Positions 17,021-25,069 of a stretch of DNA of 64,000 bases are shown here, piece by piece. Under the pieces are notes generated by a model. It made no database searches, was not told the DNA's origin, and worked only from the letters and a program-made list of their open reading frames with translations. The DNA lies in NCBI RefSeq assembly GCF_000349945.1, contig NC_020516.1:1550001-1614000 (forward strand), in the 5' to 3' direction. Position numbers and translations under genes: made by a program. Origin of the DNA: Azoarcus sp. KH32C. GTDB lineage: Bacteria > Pseudomonadota > Gammaproteobacteria > Burkholderiales > Rhodocyclaceae. How positions within the stretch are numbered: the first letter of the stretch is position 1; every line of letters begins with the position of its first letter.

Positions 17021-17155
17021 ATGAAGACAATTACGAAGCAGGACGTGGTGACTGAACTCGGGATTTCCGACCGCACGCTGGAGAACTGGATGCGACAGAA
17101 GAAATTTCCCACGCCGGTGAAATTCGGGAAGTGCGGACTGCGAACCGCCGAGTAG
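17021..17155 (+). CDS. AlpA/excisionase-like small protein, probably truncated
   Basis: A 44-residue protein, MKTITKQDVVTELGISDRTL...FPTPVKFGKCGLRTAE. The helix-turn-helix plus FPTPVK wing is typical of AlpA-family regulators or excisionases, which normally continue into a W..(E/D)V..W segment. Here a TAG comes right after RTAE, so the C terminus looks lost. It lies 207 bp after the Fic gene. Confidence 0.5.
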   Translation: MKTITKQDVVTELGISDRTLENWMRQKKFPTPVKFGKCGLRTAE

Positions 17156-17486
17156 CACAGAGTCGGGCGTTCGAGACGCAACTCAGTTTTCAGAGGGTTT
17201 AGCCGGCGATATGCCCTGCGGCTGTGCTTGGGTTGAGGCATTGAGCCAACGCGCGGGGAGCTCGCGGTTCGCCCCAGCGGTTGAGCCCGCAGCTGGCCGC
17301 GCGCCTGTCCTTGGGTGTGGTATCACGAAGTATCAGCGGGTTTGATACCTTGAGGCGGGACTGTGAGGGCGCCTCAAGGCTCTGACATTGAAGAGGATTT
17401 CAGCCCTAAGTGTGCAGTCGTGTGAGCGAGCCTGCAGACGGCACAAAGCCGCCATGAGGCGGCCTAGAGTTAGCCTGGAATTTGGC
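17156..17486. other. Intergenic region with paired hairpins
   Basis: No gene is supported. GGTATCA (17319-17325) and TGATACC (17343-17349) form an inverted repeat. CCTTGAGGCG (17348-17357) and CGCCTCAAGG (17370-17379) form a 10-bp stem. The second has no T tract and may be a terminator or a protein site between the two convergent genes. Confidence 0.5.
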
Positions 17487-18047
17487 TCAACGCGTGCGGC
17501 TTGTACGCTTGCCTTCGAGCCTCTCGTAGCGTTGCTCGTCGGTCTCTTGCTCCTTGACGAAGGCGAGCGCGTCGGTTGCAGTGTCGAATGCGCGGAACAT
17601 CTCGGCGGCCTCGTCGTACAGGCGTTACATCCCGTTCGTGCTGGCACGGATGCCGATGCTACGCAGGTCGTCGGCGGCTTCATGCTCGGCGGTCTCTTCC
17701 GCGTCTTCCTCTTCCTTGATGCTTAGGCGCACCATCGTCACCATATCGTCCCATGCCATGCCCATGCCCACCACGGCCCAGCCGTACCCCGGGTATCTCT
17801 GGTAGCGGACCACGAAGGGGCCGCCAAAGCTATCGGGGTCGTGCGTGTACTCGTCGTCAAGCTCGGCCATAAAGCCCCAAGGGCGGGCCCATTCGTTGAA
17901 CTCCGAGAGGTGTTCGGCATCCGTCGGTATCAATGGGGTGGCCGCTTGCTCGGCCTCGAGCTTGCCGTACGGCGCGAGCAACATCTCTAGCTTATGGGCC
18001 TTGGGCTCAGCGTCGTTAATAGCGGCTGCGGTATTGACGGGGTTCAT
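17487..18047 (-). pseudogene. Hypothetical gene interrupted by one in-frame stop
   Basis: The first part (140 residues, MNPVNTAAAINDAE...) starts after GGGAGGT at 9 bases and ends with TAA at 17625-17627. The same frame stays open and protein-like beyond it for 45 residues (RLYDEAAEMFRAFDTATDAL...) to a TGA at 17487. The composition and codon use are continuous across the stop, and a CAA (Gln) to TAA change would explain it. The first part contains RYPGYGWAVVGMGMAWDDMV. I do not recognise the family. Either a recent nonsense mutation or a sequencing error. Confidence 0.65.
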
Positions 18048-18202
18048 TGTGGTACCTCCCTGTTTGAGCCCATCGGGCCCGTTGGTCAGCGTAGGACGCT
18101 CCTTGGCGTGCCCACGATGTATAGCTAGCTCCATTTGCCGGTTACCTCGGAAGACCGCCTGGGGAGCGGGACCATCCAGACTGGGCTTGAGTGCTGCGTT
18201 AC

Positions 18203-18263
18203 CCGACAGGAATTAAGGTACGGGCGCGACCGCGAGTGCACCAACTTTGGCGGTTTTGGCGGC
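18203..18263. repeat. 61-bp imperfect repeat, copy A
   Basis: Matches 24613-24673 without gaps at about 45 of 61 positions: CCGACAGGAAT at the left end and 18 identical bases TTTGGCGGTTTTGGCGGC at the right end. Both copies lie 107-216 bp upstream of minus-strand genes. Confidence 0.75.
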
Positions 18264-18394
18264 TTGCTCCATTTAAGCTATTTGTTTTCGGGAGATGCGG
18301 GGGCACGTATATGCGTAGCATTGGCGAGTTAGCACATAAGCAATAACGCCCGCGGGGCGTTGGAAGCCACATAATGGGGCCGACTTTAGGGAAG

Positions 18395-18424
18395 ATTTTC
18401 CGGACGGAAAATATTGCTGGCAGG
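18395..18424. repeat. Recombinase-flanking palindromic site, copy 1
   Basis: ATTTTCCG-GA-CGGAAAAT is a perfect 8-bp palindrome, followed by ATTGCTGGCAGG. The unit TTTCC-N4-GGAAA-N2-ATTGCTG-N-CA-N-G recurs at 19397 and, more loosely, 19601, on the other side of the recombinase gene. Confidence 0.75.
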
Positions 18425-18530
18425 ATTCCACGGGGTACAGCAGCCGTCTTGTTGGCAGAAATCTCGCCTGCGTGGTGGCCCCGCTCGCAACGCCCGGTGC
18501 GGCTGGGCGCTGCGAGTATCGATGGGAGGA

Positions 18531-19313
18531 CTATGAGCGAGCCAAATCCTCGACAGACAATCTTCGAAGGTCATTGAGAGTGAGGGCTTCCACGCCAGCG
18601 GCCTCGCAGGCATTCCGGAACGCCACGTACAAAGCGGTCGTCGTCGCAAACGGGGCGAAGACGCGCACGCTGTCCTGCTGTGGAAGAGCTGCGAGTGCGC
18701 GTACCGTTCGCTCGGACAACGGCAACCTCCACATTGAGCCGTGGTAGTAGCCGACAATATCAGCATGTCTAGCCTCGAGGTCTAGTTGATGCCACTCAAG
18801 CATCTGGACCTCACGGACGCGCATTCCCACGTCACGCACAAGTAGAAGCACGGCGCGGAGCCACGGTGCGCGTGTTGAGCGCTCGGCGGCGTCGAGTAGT
18901 TTGTCGAATGTGCGCTCATCCAGGATGCCATGGGGGCGCTCAGTAGTCCGCGTCGGGAGGGGAGAGCCTGTCGCACGGCGCGTGGCGATACCGCGCCGGG
19001 AAGCAGAGAGGCCGAGGGTGTGGAGGAGCAGTGAATACTCGAGTCCGGCCACCGCGGGTCGAACGTGGCCGAAGCGTTGTTGGAGCCAGGTTGCGAGTTC
19101 GGCAACGGTGAGAGCCGCAAGCGGAATCGATGCAAGTGAAGTGCGCCGAAGGGATGCCAGGTGTTCTTGCGTGACTCGAGCAGCTTGCACGGTAAGGTTC
19201 GGAGGCAACTTGTTGGCGAGTTGTGCAAGGGCGTCGCCGACGGTGACCATGCCGGCTGCGGTGGCCATGGAAAACGGGTGAGGCTGAGAGTCGGGGTGTC
19301 GGGCAGTGCTCAT
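18531..19313 (-). pseudogene. Truncated tyrosine recombinase
   Basis: The 260-residue product has a SAM-like N-terminal region and the start of the tyrosine recombinase catalytic domain: VRDVGMRVREVQMLEWHQLDL contains the first catalytic Arg. The HxxR box is NDLRR (His replaced by Asn) and the protein stops at VEDLARS, before the second His and the nucleophilic Tyr. It therefore cannot make the covalent DNA intermediate. GGAGA before the ATG at 19313 supports this start. It could still bind DNA, and three palindromic sites flank it. A decayed integrase of the surrounding element is the simplest reading. Confidence 0.7.
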
Positions 19314-19395
19314 GTTTGCATCTCCATGCAGGTGGATAGGCACCTGTATAGGGAATGCGAGCGAAACAACTGACTTGGCGGTTTATCGTGTCGCC

Positions 19396-19424
19396 GTTTC
19401 CATTTGGAAATCATTGCTGTCAAG
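19396..19424. repeat. Recombinase-flanking palindromic site, copy 2
   Basis: TTTCC-ATTT-GGAAA followed by TCATTGCTGTCAAG. It matches copy 1 at 22 of 28 positions in the same orientation and lies 84 bp upstream of the recombinase start. Confidence 0.75.
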
Positions 19425-19599
19425 TAGTGGCAAGTATCGCGGGTTGGACTATTGTCCGCGTCCAATGGAAAGCGTTCGCTCCGGGGCGAAAATCACTTGC
19501 CAAGGTTGCTTCCGGTCGAAGACATCATCGTCGGGCTGGCTCTCGATTCGGGAGCTTTGACATAAGGGACGGTGGGGAATGGCGGGGCCAAGTCATACC

Positions 19600-19628
19600 G
19601 TTTCCAGTTGGAAATAATTCTTGGCAGG
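19600..19628. repeat. Recombinase-flanking palindromic site, copy 3
   Basis: TTTCC-AGTT-GGAAA followed by TAATTCTTGGCAGG, same orientation as copies 1 and 2. Confidence 0.7.
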
Positions 19629-19808
19629 TGCTGTGTTGCACGCGGGGCAGGGGCGGAGCCGTATCTCGGACGAGCTGCAGAGCTCGGCGACGAACACCTC
19701 TCAGGGGTGCGTGACTATTCGGGACTCCGGCCGCGTGCCGAGGAATCCCGGGAATTGACGCTATTAGTAAGTCTCCGCGTCACCACGGAACTTCGCGGGC
19801 TTCTGCGG

Positions 19809-20747
19809 CTACGCCTTCGTCCGATACCACACCAGGGTCGGCATACCGTTACCGAATCGCTCTTTGCGCAGCAGAAATTGCCGTGACTCGTGCAGTAGGT
19901 GCCGCCAACCGTTGCACCCGTATCGTCGTGGTCCATGGTCAGGGTGCTCCCGGCCGATGAGCGCCACGGCGTCCTTGAGGAGCGTCCAGCCGTCATTCGC
20001 GAGTTTGGTCTCAGCCTCACGCAGCAACCGCACAATAGTACTCGCCTCCCAATGCACACCACCGCCGGGAAGAATGCCGTGGAGCAGCATGTCGATGAAC
20101 TCGGGCGTCTGCATGAAGGCCGCCGCGCGCTGCTTCGCTTCCATCCCGGTCGTAGCCCAGCCGTGCATCTCGCGGTAGCTCCGGTCGATGCGCTCGTAGC
20201 AGTCGTCGAGGTGCCGGTCCGCTTTGACGCAGCCCTCGATGCTCAAAATGTCCTGCACTTCAAGGAAGTGATGCACCAGTTCATTGCGGAGAGCAACCAG
20301 GGCCTTGATGTCGGCGACCACTTCAGCATGCTTTTCGGGTGAAAGCTCAATGCAGTGCGTGTGGCGCAGCCAAATCTCATTGGATGTGCCCTGTGGCTCG
20401 TCGTCGCTGACACGGTCGGGTTGGCCAAGGGTGGGAGATAGGTAGCCCTGCTCCAGAGCGCCTGCAAGCTGTCCTAAGGTCTTCGTTGATACCTCCGCAA
20501 TCCGGCGTTCACGAATCGCTTGCAGCTTGCTCAACGGCCCCGCAATCTCCTGCTCTGCCAAGATAGCTTTCGCTAACCGCTCGTACTGCTGAAGCCGAAT
20601 CAAACATCGACCGAGCTTTCGCTGCACCTCGCGCTGCAAGGCGACCAAGGGTTCAAATACGGATTCAGATAGGTTCACAGTCGCACTTGGGGCTAAGAGA
20701 CCTGCATATCTTATCGCCTCATGGGCCGCGCACAACGAGCCCCCCAT
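19809..20747 (-). CDS. OST-HTH/LOTUS-domain protein
   Basis: A 312-residue, mainly helical protein. The C-terminal 75 residues (GWTLLKDAVALIGREHPDHGP, RRYGCNGWRHLLHESRQFLL, TLVWYR) match the LOTUS/OST-HTH pattern, a winged-helix fold that binds RNA, often G-rich. The N-terminal half contains long helices (LVALQREVQRKLGRCLIRLQQYERLAKAIL, shown here in part) and LVALRNELVHHFLE. Bacterial LOTUS proteins are often near nucleases; none is adjacent here. Start is uncertain, no clear ribosome site. It ends 495 bp from the recombinase. Confidence 0.7.
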   Translation of the reverse strand: MGGSLCAAHEAIRYAGLLAPSATVNLSESVFEPLVALQREVQRKLGRCLIRLQQYERLAKAILAEQEIAGPLSKLQAIRERRIAEVSTKTLGQLAGALEQGYLSPTLGQPDRVSDDEPQGTSNEIWLRHTHCIELSPEKHAEVVADIKALVALRNELVHHFLEVQDILSIEGCVKADRHLDDCYERIDRSYREMHGWATTGMEAKQRAAAFMQTPEFIDMLLHGILPGGGVHWEASTIVRLLREAETKLANDGWTLLKDAVALIGREHPDHGPRRYGCNGWRHLLHESRQFLLRKERFGNGMPTLVWYRTKA

Positions 20748-20897
20748 CTGCTAGCTCGTCAGCAGCACGTTAAGTTACTGGCTAGTCCCAGCGAGGGCAT
20801 TGGGGAAACGGCTCGGTGCGTTGCGCCGGAAATGCGGATTCGGCGTTCGATAGCGTGGGCTGCGCGCCGGCGGTGCTGTGCCGGCGCGGGGGCTCAT

Positions 20898-23138
20898 CTA
20901 GTCCGCCTGCCTGCGCAGGAAGGCCGGGATGTCATAGGCGGATTCGCATGGCACGTTCGCCCTTGCCATGTCCCACAGGACATCGAGTACCGACCGGAAG
21001 CGCTCTTGCAGGTCGCCGTCGGGTCGCTCGGTCATAAGCAGTTTGTCCACGGTCAGTTCGAAACGCGCACCGAGGGCTCGCGCGCAAGCGTGCAGCAAGA
21101 GGGCTGCATGGAGGGCGCAAGCGACTTGAAGCTCAGAGAAACCCTGGGCCAGTGCCTCGTCGAAGACGGACAGCAGCTCCGGGGGAACATGGGTTTTCAT
21201 CAGGTCGCCACGGCTGAGTGGCAGACCGCCCAGGAATCGCCGATGTGCACGTCGCGCCAGGCGAGTCAGGAATTCGTCGAAGAGCGTGTCCTGTCGCGGC
21301 TCGGTAAAGCTATCGAGGCTGCGCTTAGGTGAAGCCCTGCGGATGACGGCGGGGATATCGAAATTGAAGGGCACACTGGAACTCATGGCGTAGGGTGCCG
21401 CGCTCTCCGCAATGACCGGTCCCTGGCGAGAAAACCGTACGGTCCCCGTGCCGCCCCAACCCGCGGCAAGCTGGTGGGGCACGATGTGCATTGCAGGGAG
21501 TTCGGCGGCGCGTTCTTCGGCGGAACGGGCGAGAGTGACGATGTAGTCGGTATCGTCGGTTATCAGTTGGTAACGCACAGCCCAGTCCTGACGGGATGTC
21601 TCAGCGAGAACGGGCAGGTGTGAAGCGGCGGCGACGCGCACGATGGAGGTGTCGAGTGCCTTCGCGGAATTGAGGCGAACGGGAATTTCGCGATTCATCC
21701 CGGCTTCCGAGTACTTCACTGTTGCGGTGAAATCGCCTGCAACACGGCTAGGGAAGCCCGCGAACACCGAGTAACTGTCACCCGCGAAGATTGCGCGCGC
21801 CGGACGAGTGACCCATTGCGGTTTGACTGGCCATGTGATTTCAACATCCTCGATGCGCGGCTGACGCATGCGCATGAAGTGTCGCTCGATGCGCGCGCTC
21901 ATATCTTCATTGGGGGAGACGAGTTCGCATGCGCCGCCTGTCGCGTCCGCGAGCGTGCGTACGGTGTCCTCGGCGACGGCCGCACCGATGCCGACGGTGA
22001 AAATCCGCGCGCCGAGGCGCTGCGCCGTGGCGATTGCGCCGGTAACATTCCAAGCTTCGCCGTCGGTGAGGAGCAGTATGTCGAGCGGCCGCCCGGCGGC
22101 GTAGGTGAGGGCGATTTCAAGCGCACGAGTGAGTTCAGTGCCGCCCAGGTCCCCCAGCTCGGCCACGAAGCGGCGTGCTTGGTCTAACGCGTGGTCGCTG
22201 GCTGCCTGTAGCTTAGGGGCGAGCGCAATGACATTCGAGCCGAAGCCGATGATTCCGAAACGGTCGGCCGAGGTGAGATGCCCGAGGGCGAGCTGCACCC
22301 CCTCTTTGGCGTGACGAATGCTGTCTCCGGCCATGGACCCCGAGCAGTCGAGAAGAAGCACCGTGTCGCGGGGGGCGTCAGACGGGACGGCGGGGGGTAA
22401 GAGCGTCAGCATCGCGACATGGGTGTCGAGGGCCGAGGCGGTGACAGCGATAGACGTCAGGTTCGAAGCCAGCATCTCCAGGACGAAGTCCCGGTCCATC
22501 GAGGCGCCTGTGCCCGCCAGGACGACCTTAAGGACGCCGGGTTCGGCACTGACGCGAATCGCATGACTCGGTGAGGCGACGGAGGCAGTAGCGAGCTCGC
22601 CGAAGAGCTCGACCTGCACCGCGAGCCCATATTCGGCAGTGACACTGACGTCCGGACGCTGCCACGGCTCGAGGTGTCCGGGCTCGCCGTAGCGCGGGGC
22701 GAGTGTGGTCGGCATCCGATAGCGGAGATTTTGGCCGTTCCAGGCGAGAGGCTCGGAATACTTGAGCTCAATGCGCACCGCTTCACCCGCGAGCACATTG
22801 CCAAGGGTGGCCGTATAGAGTCCTTTGCCGGCGGACTGCAGGCGGAATGCAGCGTTACCGGACTCGACGGCTTCCTCATACTGCGCTTCGGCCTTGCTTC
22901 GTGGCACGACCTCCCCGCAGTAGCGGCGGTCACCGATGCTCACCGCGAAGCTCAAAAGCACCGCATCGACCGGCAGGGGAAAGGTATAGGCAATCTCGAG
23001 GTTACGGTTCGTCGTGTTCTCGTACTGTTGCACGACGGTCGTGGTGGCGAGGAGTCCGGCAAGGCGTGCCGTTGCCTCGACGCCCTTGAGCGCGAGGTTT
23101 TCGCCGGATTTTGTACGGATGCCGATTTGCTCAGTCAT
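20898..23138 (-). CDS. VIT and von Willebrand factor A domain protein
   Basis: A 746-residue protein. Residues 1-135 are a VIT domain (LEIAYTFPLPVDAVLLSFA, YEEAVESGNAAFRLQ). The vWA domain follows at about 260-440 with the MIDAS motif DCSGSM (near 270), GGTELTRAL and LLTDGE. The last 300 residues are mixed, with a helical C terminus. No signal peptide is visible, so it may act in the cytosol as a metal-dependent scaffold. The ATG overlaps the end of the MerR gene by 8 bases, so the two form a tightly coupled unit. Function unknown to me. Confidence 0.82.
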   Translation of the reverse strand: MTEQIGIRTKSGENLALKGVEATARLAGLLATTTVVQQYENTTNRNLEIAYTFPLPVDAVLLSFAVSIGDRRYCGEVVPRSKAEAQYEEAVESGNAAFRLQSAGKGLYTATLGNVLAGEAVRIELKYSEPLAWNGQNLRYRMPTTLAPRYGEPGHLEPWQRPDVSVTAEYGLAVQVELFGELATASVASPSHAIRVSAEPGVLKVVLAGTGASMDRDFVLEMLASNLTSIAVTASALDTHVAMLTLLPPAVPSDAPRDTVLLLDCSGSMAGDSIRHAKEGVQLALGHLTSADRFGIIGFGSNVIALAPKLQAASDHALDQARRFVAELGDLGGTELTRALEIALTYAAGRPLDILLLTDGEAWNVTGAIATAQRLGARIFTVGIGAAVAEDTVRTLADATGGACELVSPNEDMSARIERHFMRMRQPRIEDVEITWPVKPQWVTRPARAIFAGDSYSVFAGFPSRVAGDFTATVKYSEAGMNREIPVRLNSAKALDTSIVRVAAASHLPVLAETSRQDWAVRYQLITDDTDYIVTLARSAEERAAELPAMHIVPHQLAAGWGGTGTVRFSRQGPVIAESAAPYAMSSSVPFNFDIPAVIRRASPKRSLDSFTEPRQDTLFDEFLTRLARRAHRRFLGGLPLSRGDLMKTHVPPELLSVFDEALAQGFSELQVACALHAALLLHACARALGARFELTVDKLLMTERPDGDLQERFRSVLDVLWDMARANVPCESAYDIPAFLRRQAD

Positions 23139-23574
23139 TGCTGTTCCCCTCTATACCGTCCTGATTTTTGCGACCGCGGATAAGCTCGTACTGCGCCGTC
23201 ACGCCGCGAAAGAATTCCCGGAGTTCCTCGGGCGACAGCCCTGACATCCCCGACTCGACGTGTAGTTCGACTCCCTCCGCAACGACGAGATGGCTCCACA
23301 CCTCGACCGTCCCCGGACCTCGTCTGCGCGTAGGGGGGGCATTCGCTTGGGGCTCCTGCAAAAGTTCACGTATGCGCTCGAGTGAGAGCCCCGCGCTCTG
23401 CCACTTCCGAATGGTGAGGAGTTGCTCGAGATGACGCGTCGCGTACCGGGCGCCGCGGTTGGCGCCATCAGGCCGGTCAACGAGGCCGAGCTGGATGTAG
23501 TAGCGCACAGTCCGTGAGGGCAACTCGACGAGGGTGCAGAGCTCGTCGAAGGTGTACGTCTTTGCGGGTTCCAT
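23131..23574 (-). CDS. MerR-family regulator
   Basis: A 147-residue regulator with the MerR winged helix: YTFDELCTLVELPSRTVRYY, YIQLGLVDRP, RYATRHLEQLLTIRKWQSAGLSLERIRELL. The C-terminal effector part has no Cys cluster for metals. It starts the operon with the VIT-vWA gene and probably controls it through the inverted repeat just upstream. GGAGAGG lies before the ATG. Confidence 0.88.
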   Translation of the reverse strand: MEPAKTYTFDELCTLVELPSRTVRYYIQLGLVDRPDGANRGARYATRHLEQLLTIRKWQSAGLSLERIRELLQEPQANAPPTRRRGPGTVEVWSHLVVAEGVELHVESGMSGLSPEELREFFRGVTAQYELIRGRKNQDGIEGNSND

Positions 23575-23994
23575 GGCCTCTCCATTCCGTTGGAGTTAAT
23601 ATAACACTCATAGTGTCAAATACAAGTGTTATATACGACCGACTGGAGAGCGGTCTGGTGGGGGTGGGGGGGGGGCGGCTCAGCGATTGCGGCCTGACTT
23701 GTGGTCAGCGGAGAGGCGTCGGACGTACGGTTCCATCCTGCGGCTTGGTGTCTAGACCAGGTGTTTTGCGGCGGGCTCGGGGAGAAGCAGGTGCCGCAGC
23801 GTGGGACAGCGCGTCCCACATCCACTGACCGGCGACTGCACTAACCGCCCGCCAGACGAAGCAGTGAAGGCAAGGGTTTGCGCGGACGGCCGGGCTTGCG
23901 TCCCGCCGTCGTCACCGTGTTCTCGCTCTGGCGTTCGGTTGGATACGGTGCTGTCGCTCCGCGAACGCCGTTTTCCATGTCGGGATTGAGGCGC
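23575..23994. other. Intergenic region, 420 bp
   Basis: Contains the MerR operator/promoter, a G-run around 23656-23676, and from 23880 the second copy of a 139-bp duplication that holds the displaced original tail of the neighbouring gene. No separate gene is supported. Confidence 0.5.
23599..23634 (-). promoter_or_regulatory. MerR operator and promoter candidate
   Basis: ATATAACACT (23599-23608) and AGTGTTATAT (23625-23634) are perfect 10-bp arms with a 16-bp spacer; an inner AGTGT (23611-23615) adds a second, closer half-site pairing. Read on the minus strand, TTGTAT and TATATT are 16 bp apart as possible -35 and -10. It lies 25-60 bp upstream of merR, where MerR regulators usually bind. 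Confidence 0.6.
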
Positions 23995-24157
23995 TCATCC
24001 AGCCATCGATAGAGGACGGCGCGGACGGCCGGGCTTGCGTCCCGCCGTCGTCACCGTGTTCTCGCTCTGGCGTTCGGTTGGATACGGTGCTGTCGCTCCG
24101 CGAACGCCGTTTTCCATGTCGGGATTGAGGCGCTCATCCAGCCATCGATAGAGGACG
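23880..24157. repeat. Perfect 139-bp tandem duplication
   Basis: Positions 23880-24018 and 24019-24157 are identical and abut exactly. The unit covers the 3' part of the small DNA-binding protein gene. Because 139 is not a multiple of 3, the second copy is read in a different frame and the protein gets a new end (RRPLSMAG) in place of the original RKPLPSLLRLAGG, which is still encoded after the outer copy. Confidence 0.95.
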
Positions 24158-24264
24158 TCGGGCCGCCAATACACGCGGCGCCCGCCGGTCGCGTGAGGGC
24201 GGGGCATCTGCCCGTTGGCGACCCAATTTTCGATGGTGCGCTTCCGCAGGGTGGGCAGCTGCAT
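23995..24264 (-). CDS. Small AlpA/MerR-type DNA-binding protein with duplicated 3' end
   Basis: An 89-residue protein starting MQLPTLRKRTIENWVANGQ, with MPRPHATGGRRVYWRPDVLYRW (wing and W residues) typical of excisionase/AlpA-like winged helices, then a basic tail (GRKPGRPR, an AT-hook-like GRP core). The 139-bp tandem duplication changed its last residues. It follows alpA by 56 bp on the same strand. Confidence 0.6.
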   Translation of the reverse strand: MQLPTLRKRTIENWVANGQMPRPHATGGRRVYWRPDVLYRWLDERLNPDMENGVRGATAPYPTERQSENTVTTAGRKPGRPRRPLSMAG

Positions 24265-24320
24265 GCGGCTTCTCCGGAGACAGGCCCGACGGGCCGGGCC
24301 TATTACATATAGCGAGCGGC

Positions 24321-24506
24321 TCAGGCAGCCGCACTCAGTCGCGCAATGTCGCTGGCCCGCCAGCAGGTGATTCGGGTGCCGAGCTTCACGGGTGCCGGGA
24401 AGCGGCCGGACTTTACGCCCGCCCACCACGTCGACTTGGATACGGGGACCACGCGTAGAACGTCGGGGAGCCGAAGCAGCGGTTCGGGATGTTGCGGTAG
24501 AATCAT
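24321..24506 (-). CDS. AlpA-family regulator/excisionase
   Basis: A 61-residue protein: LLRLPDVLRVVPVSKSTWW, then GVKSGRFPAPVKLGTRITCW and RASDIARLSAAA. This is the full AlpA pattern (HTH, FP.PVKLG wing, W then D/E). AlpA proteins activate or direct excision of integrated elements and usually sit close to the integrase; here the nearest recombinase is 5 kb away and broken. The ATG at 24506 is chosen because the upstream frame is not protein-like. Confidence 0.75.
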   Translation of the reverse strand: MILPQHPEPLLRLPDVLRVVPVSKSTWWAGVKSGRFPAPVKLGTRITCWRASDIARLSAAA

Positions 24507-24612
24507 GTCAGTAGTCTCGAAAGCGCCCTCGGCGGCTTGTCCTGCGCATCTCAATAGCGGTTGTCCTGTCATCGGCTGCGTTGCAGTGTGGGCTTGCTGC
24601 GTGCAGTAGCGT

Positions 24613-24673
24613 CCGACAGGAATCAAGATACCGAGGGTCGCGGCGCGGCCCCAAATTTGGCGGTTTTGGCGGC
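24613..24673. repeat. 61-bp imperfect repeat, copy B
   Basis: Gapless partner of 18203-18263, 6410 bp apart, same orientation. It lies 107-167 bp upstream of the alpA start. Confidence 0.75.
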
Positions 24674-24812
24674 GGGTTGGCGTCAGGGTCGCAGCGTGAG
24701 ACTTTTGTGGCGTTGGGCAGAATCGCGGGCAGAACGCGCAGTCGGCCTTAAAAGTTATCAGAAAATTCAAATAGTTATTGGCTTGTTGTTCATATCAGGA
24801 CATCATGAACAT

Positions 24813-24870
24813 GCCGGTCTAAAGCCGGCAGCCCAGGACGCTGCAAGTCCGTTAATTCCCCCGGTGGGGG
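24813..24870. other. Three consecutive hairpins
   Basis: GCCGG/CCGGC (24813-24829), GGAC/GTCC (24836-24850) and CCCCC/GGGGG (24858-24870) follow each other without long gaps. No T tract follows. They precede the putative transcription start of the riboswitch RNA and so are probably not part of it. Confidence 0.4.
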
Positions 24871-24910
24871 CTGAGTAAATTCGCCAACGGCATGTTATAG
24901 TCGGCGGAAT

Positions 24911-24994
24911 TTTTATGGCAAACGGGTGGGAAACCCCCGGACGCAAAGCCGCGGACCCTTCCCCTGATCGCTCAGGGCGGGTGGCCGGGTTGCC
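24911..24994 (+). promoter_or_regulatory. Cyclic di-GMP-I (GEMM) riboswitch
   Basis: The RNA has the GEMM-I core: GGCAAAC, a GC stem closed by a GAAA tetraloop (GGGTGG-GAAA-CCCCC), then GACGCAAAGCC, a second stem, and GGGTTGCC closing P1 with the first GGCAAAC. These match the Vibrio Vc2 aptamer word by word. A TATAGT -10 at 24896-24901 would start the transcript right at the aptamer. It lies 75 bp upstream of the serralysin-like gene, so c-di-GMP should switch that gene. I could not decide whether it is an on or off switch. Confidence 0.88.
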
Positions 24995-25069
24995 TGCCCC
25001 TTCGTTTCACACATCGGCAATCCTTCCCATCTTCCGTCGTGCTATGCGCACATTTGGACAGGACAGGGA

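Larger units (their letters stand above)
18048..18530. other. Intergenic region, 483 bp
   Basis: No gene is supported. It holds one copy of the 61-bp long-range repeat (18203-18263) and one copy of the recombinase-flanking site (18395-18424). Confidence 0.5.
19314..19808. other. Intergenic region with recombinase-type sites
   Basis: No gene is supported in these 495 bp. It carries site copies at 19397 and 19601 and a weaker related stretch at 19486-19505 (GCGAAAATCACTTGCCAAGG). Confidence 0.5.
24507..25069. other. Intergenic region at the element/chromosome boundary
   Basis: No gene is supported. Contents: copy B of the 61-bp repeat, three consecutive hairpins near 24813-24870, a TATAGT -10 candidate at 24896-24901, and the c-di-GMP riboswitch. 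To the right the genes are core-type, so an island border probably lies here. Confidence 0.5.

Noticed and set aside
24019..24157. Attachment-site repeat of an integrative element
   Set aside because: The 139-bp copies abut directly, which is a tandem duplication; att repeats would flank an element.
24780..25000. tRNA gene as integration target
   Set aside because: Hairpins are present but no T-arm consensus or acceptor pairing could be found; the part at 24911-24994 is a GEMM riboswitch.
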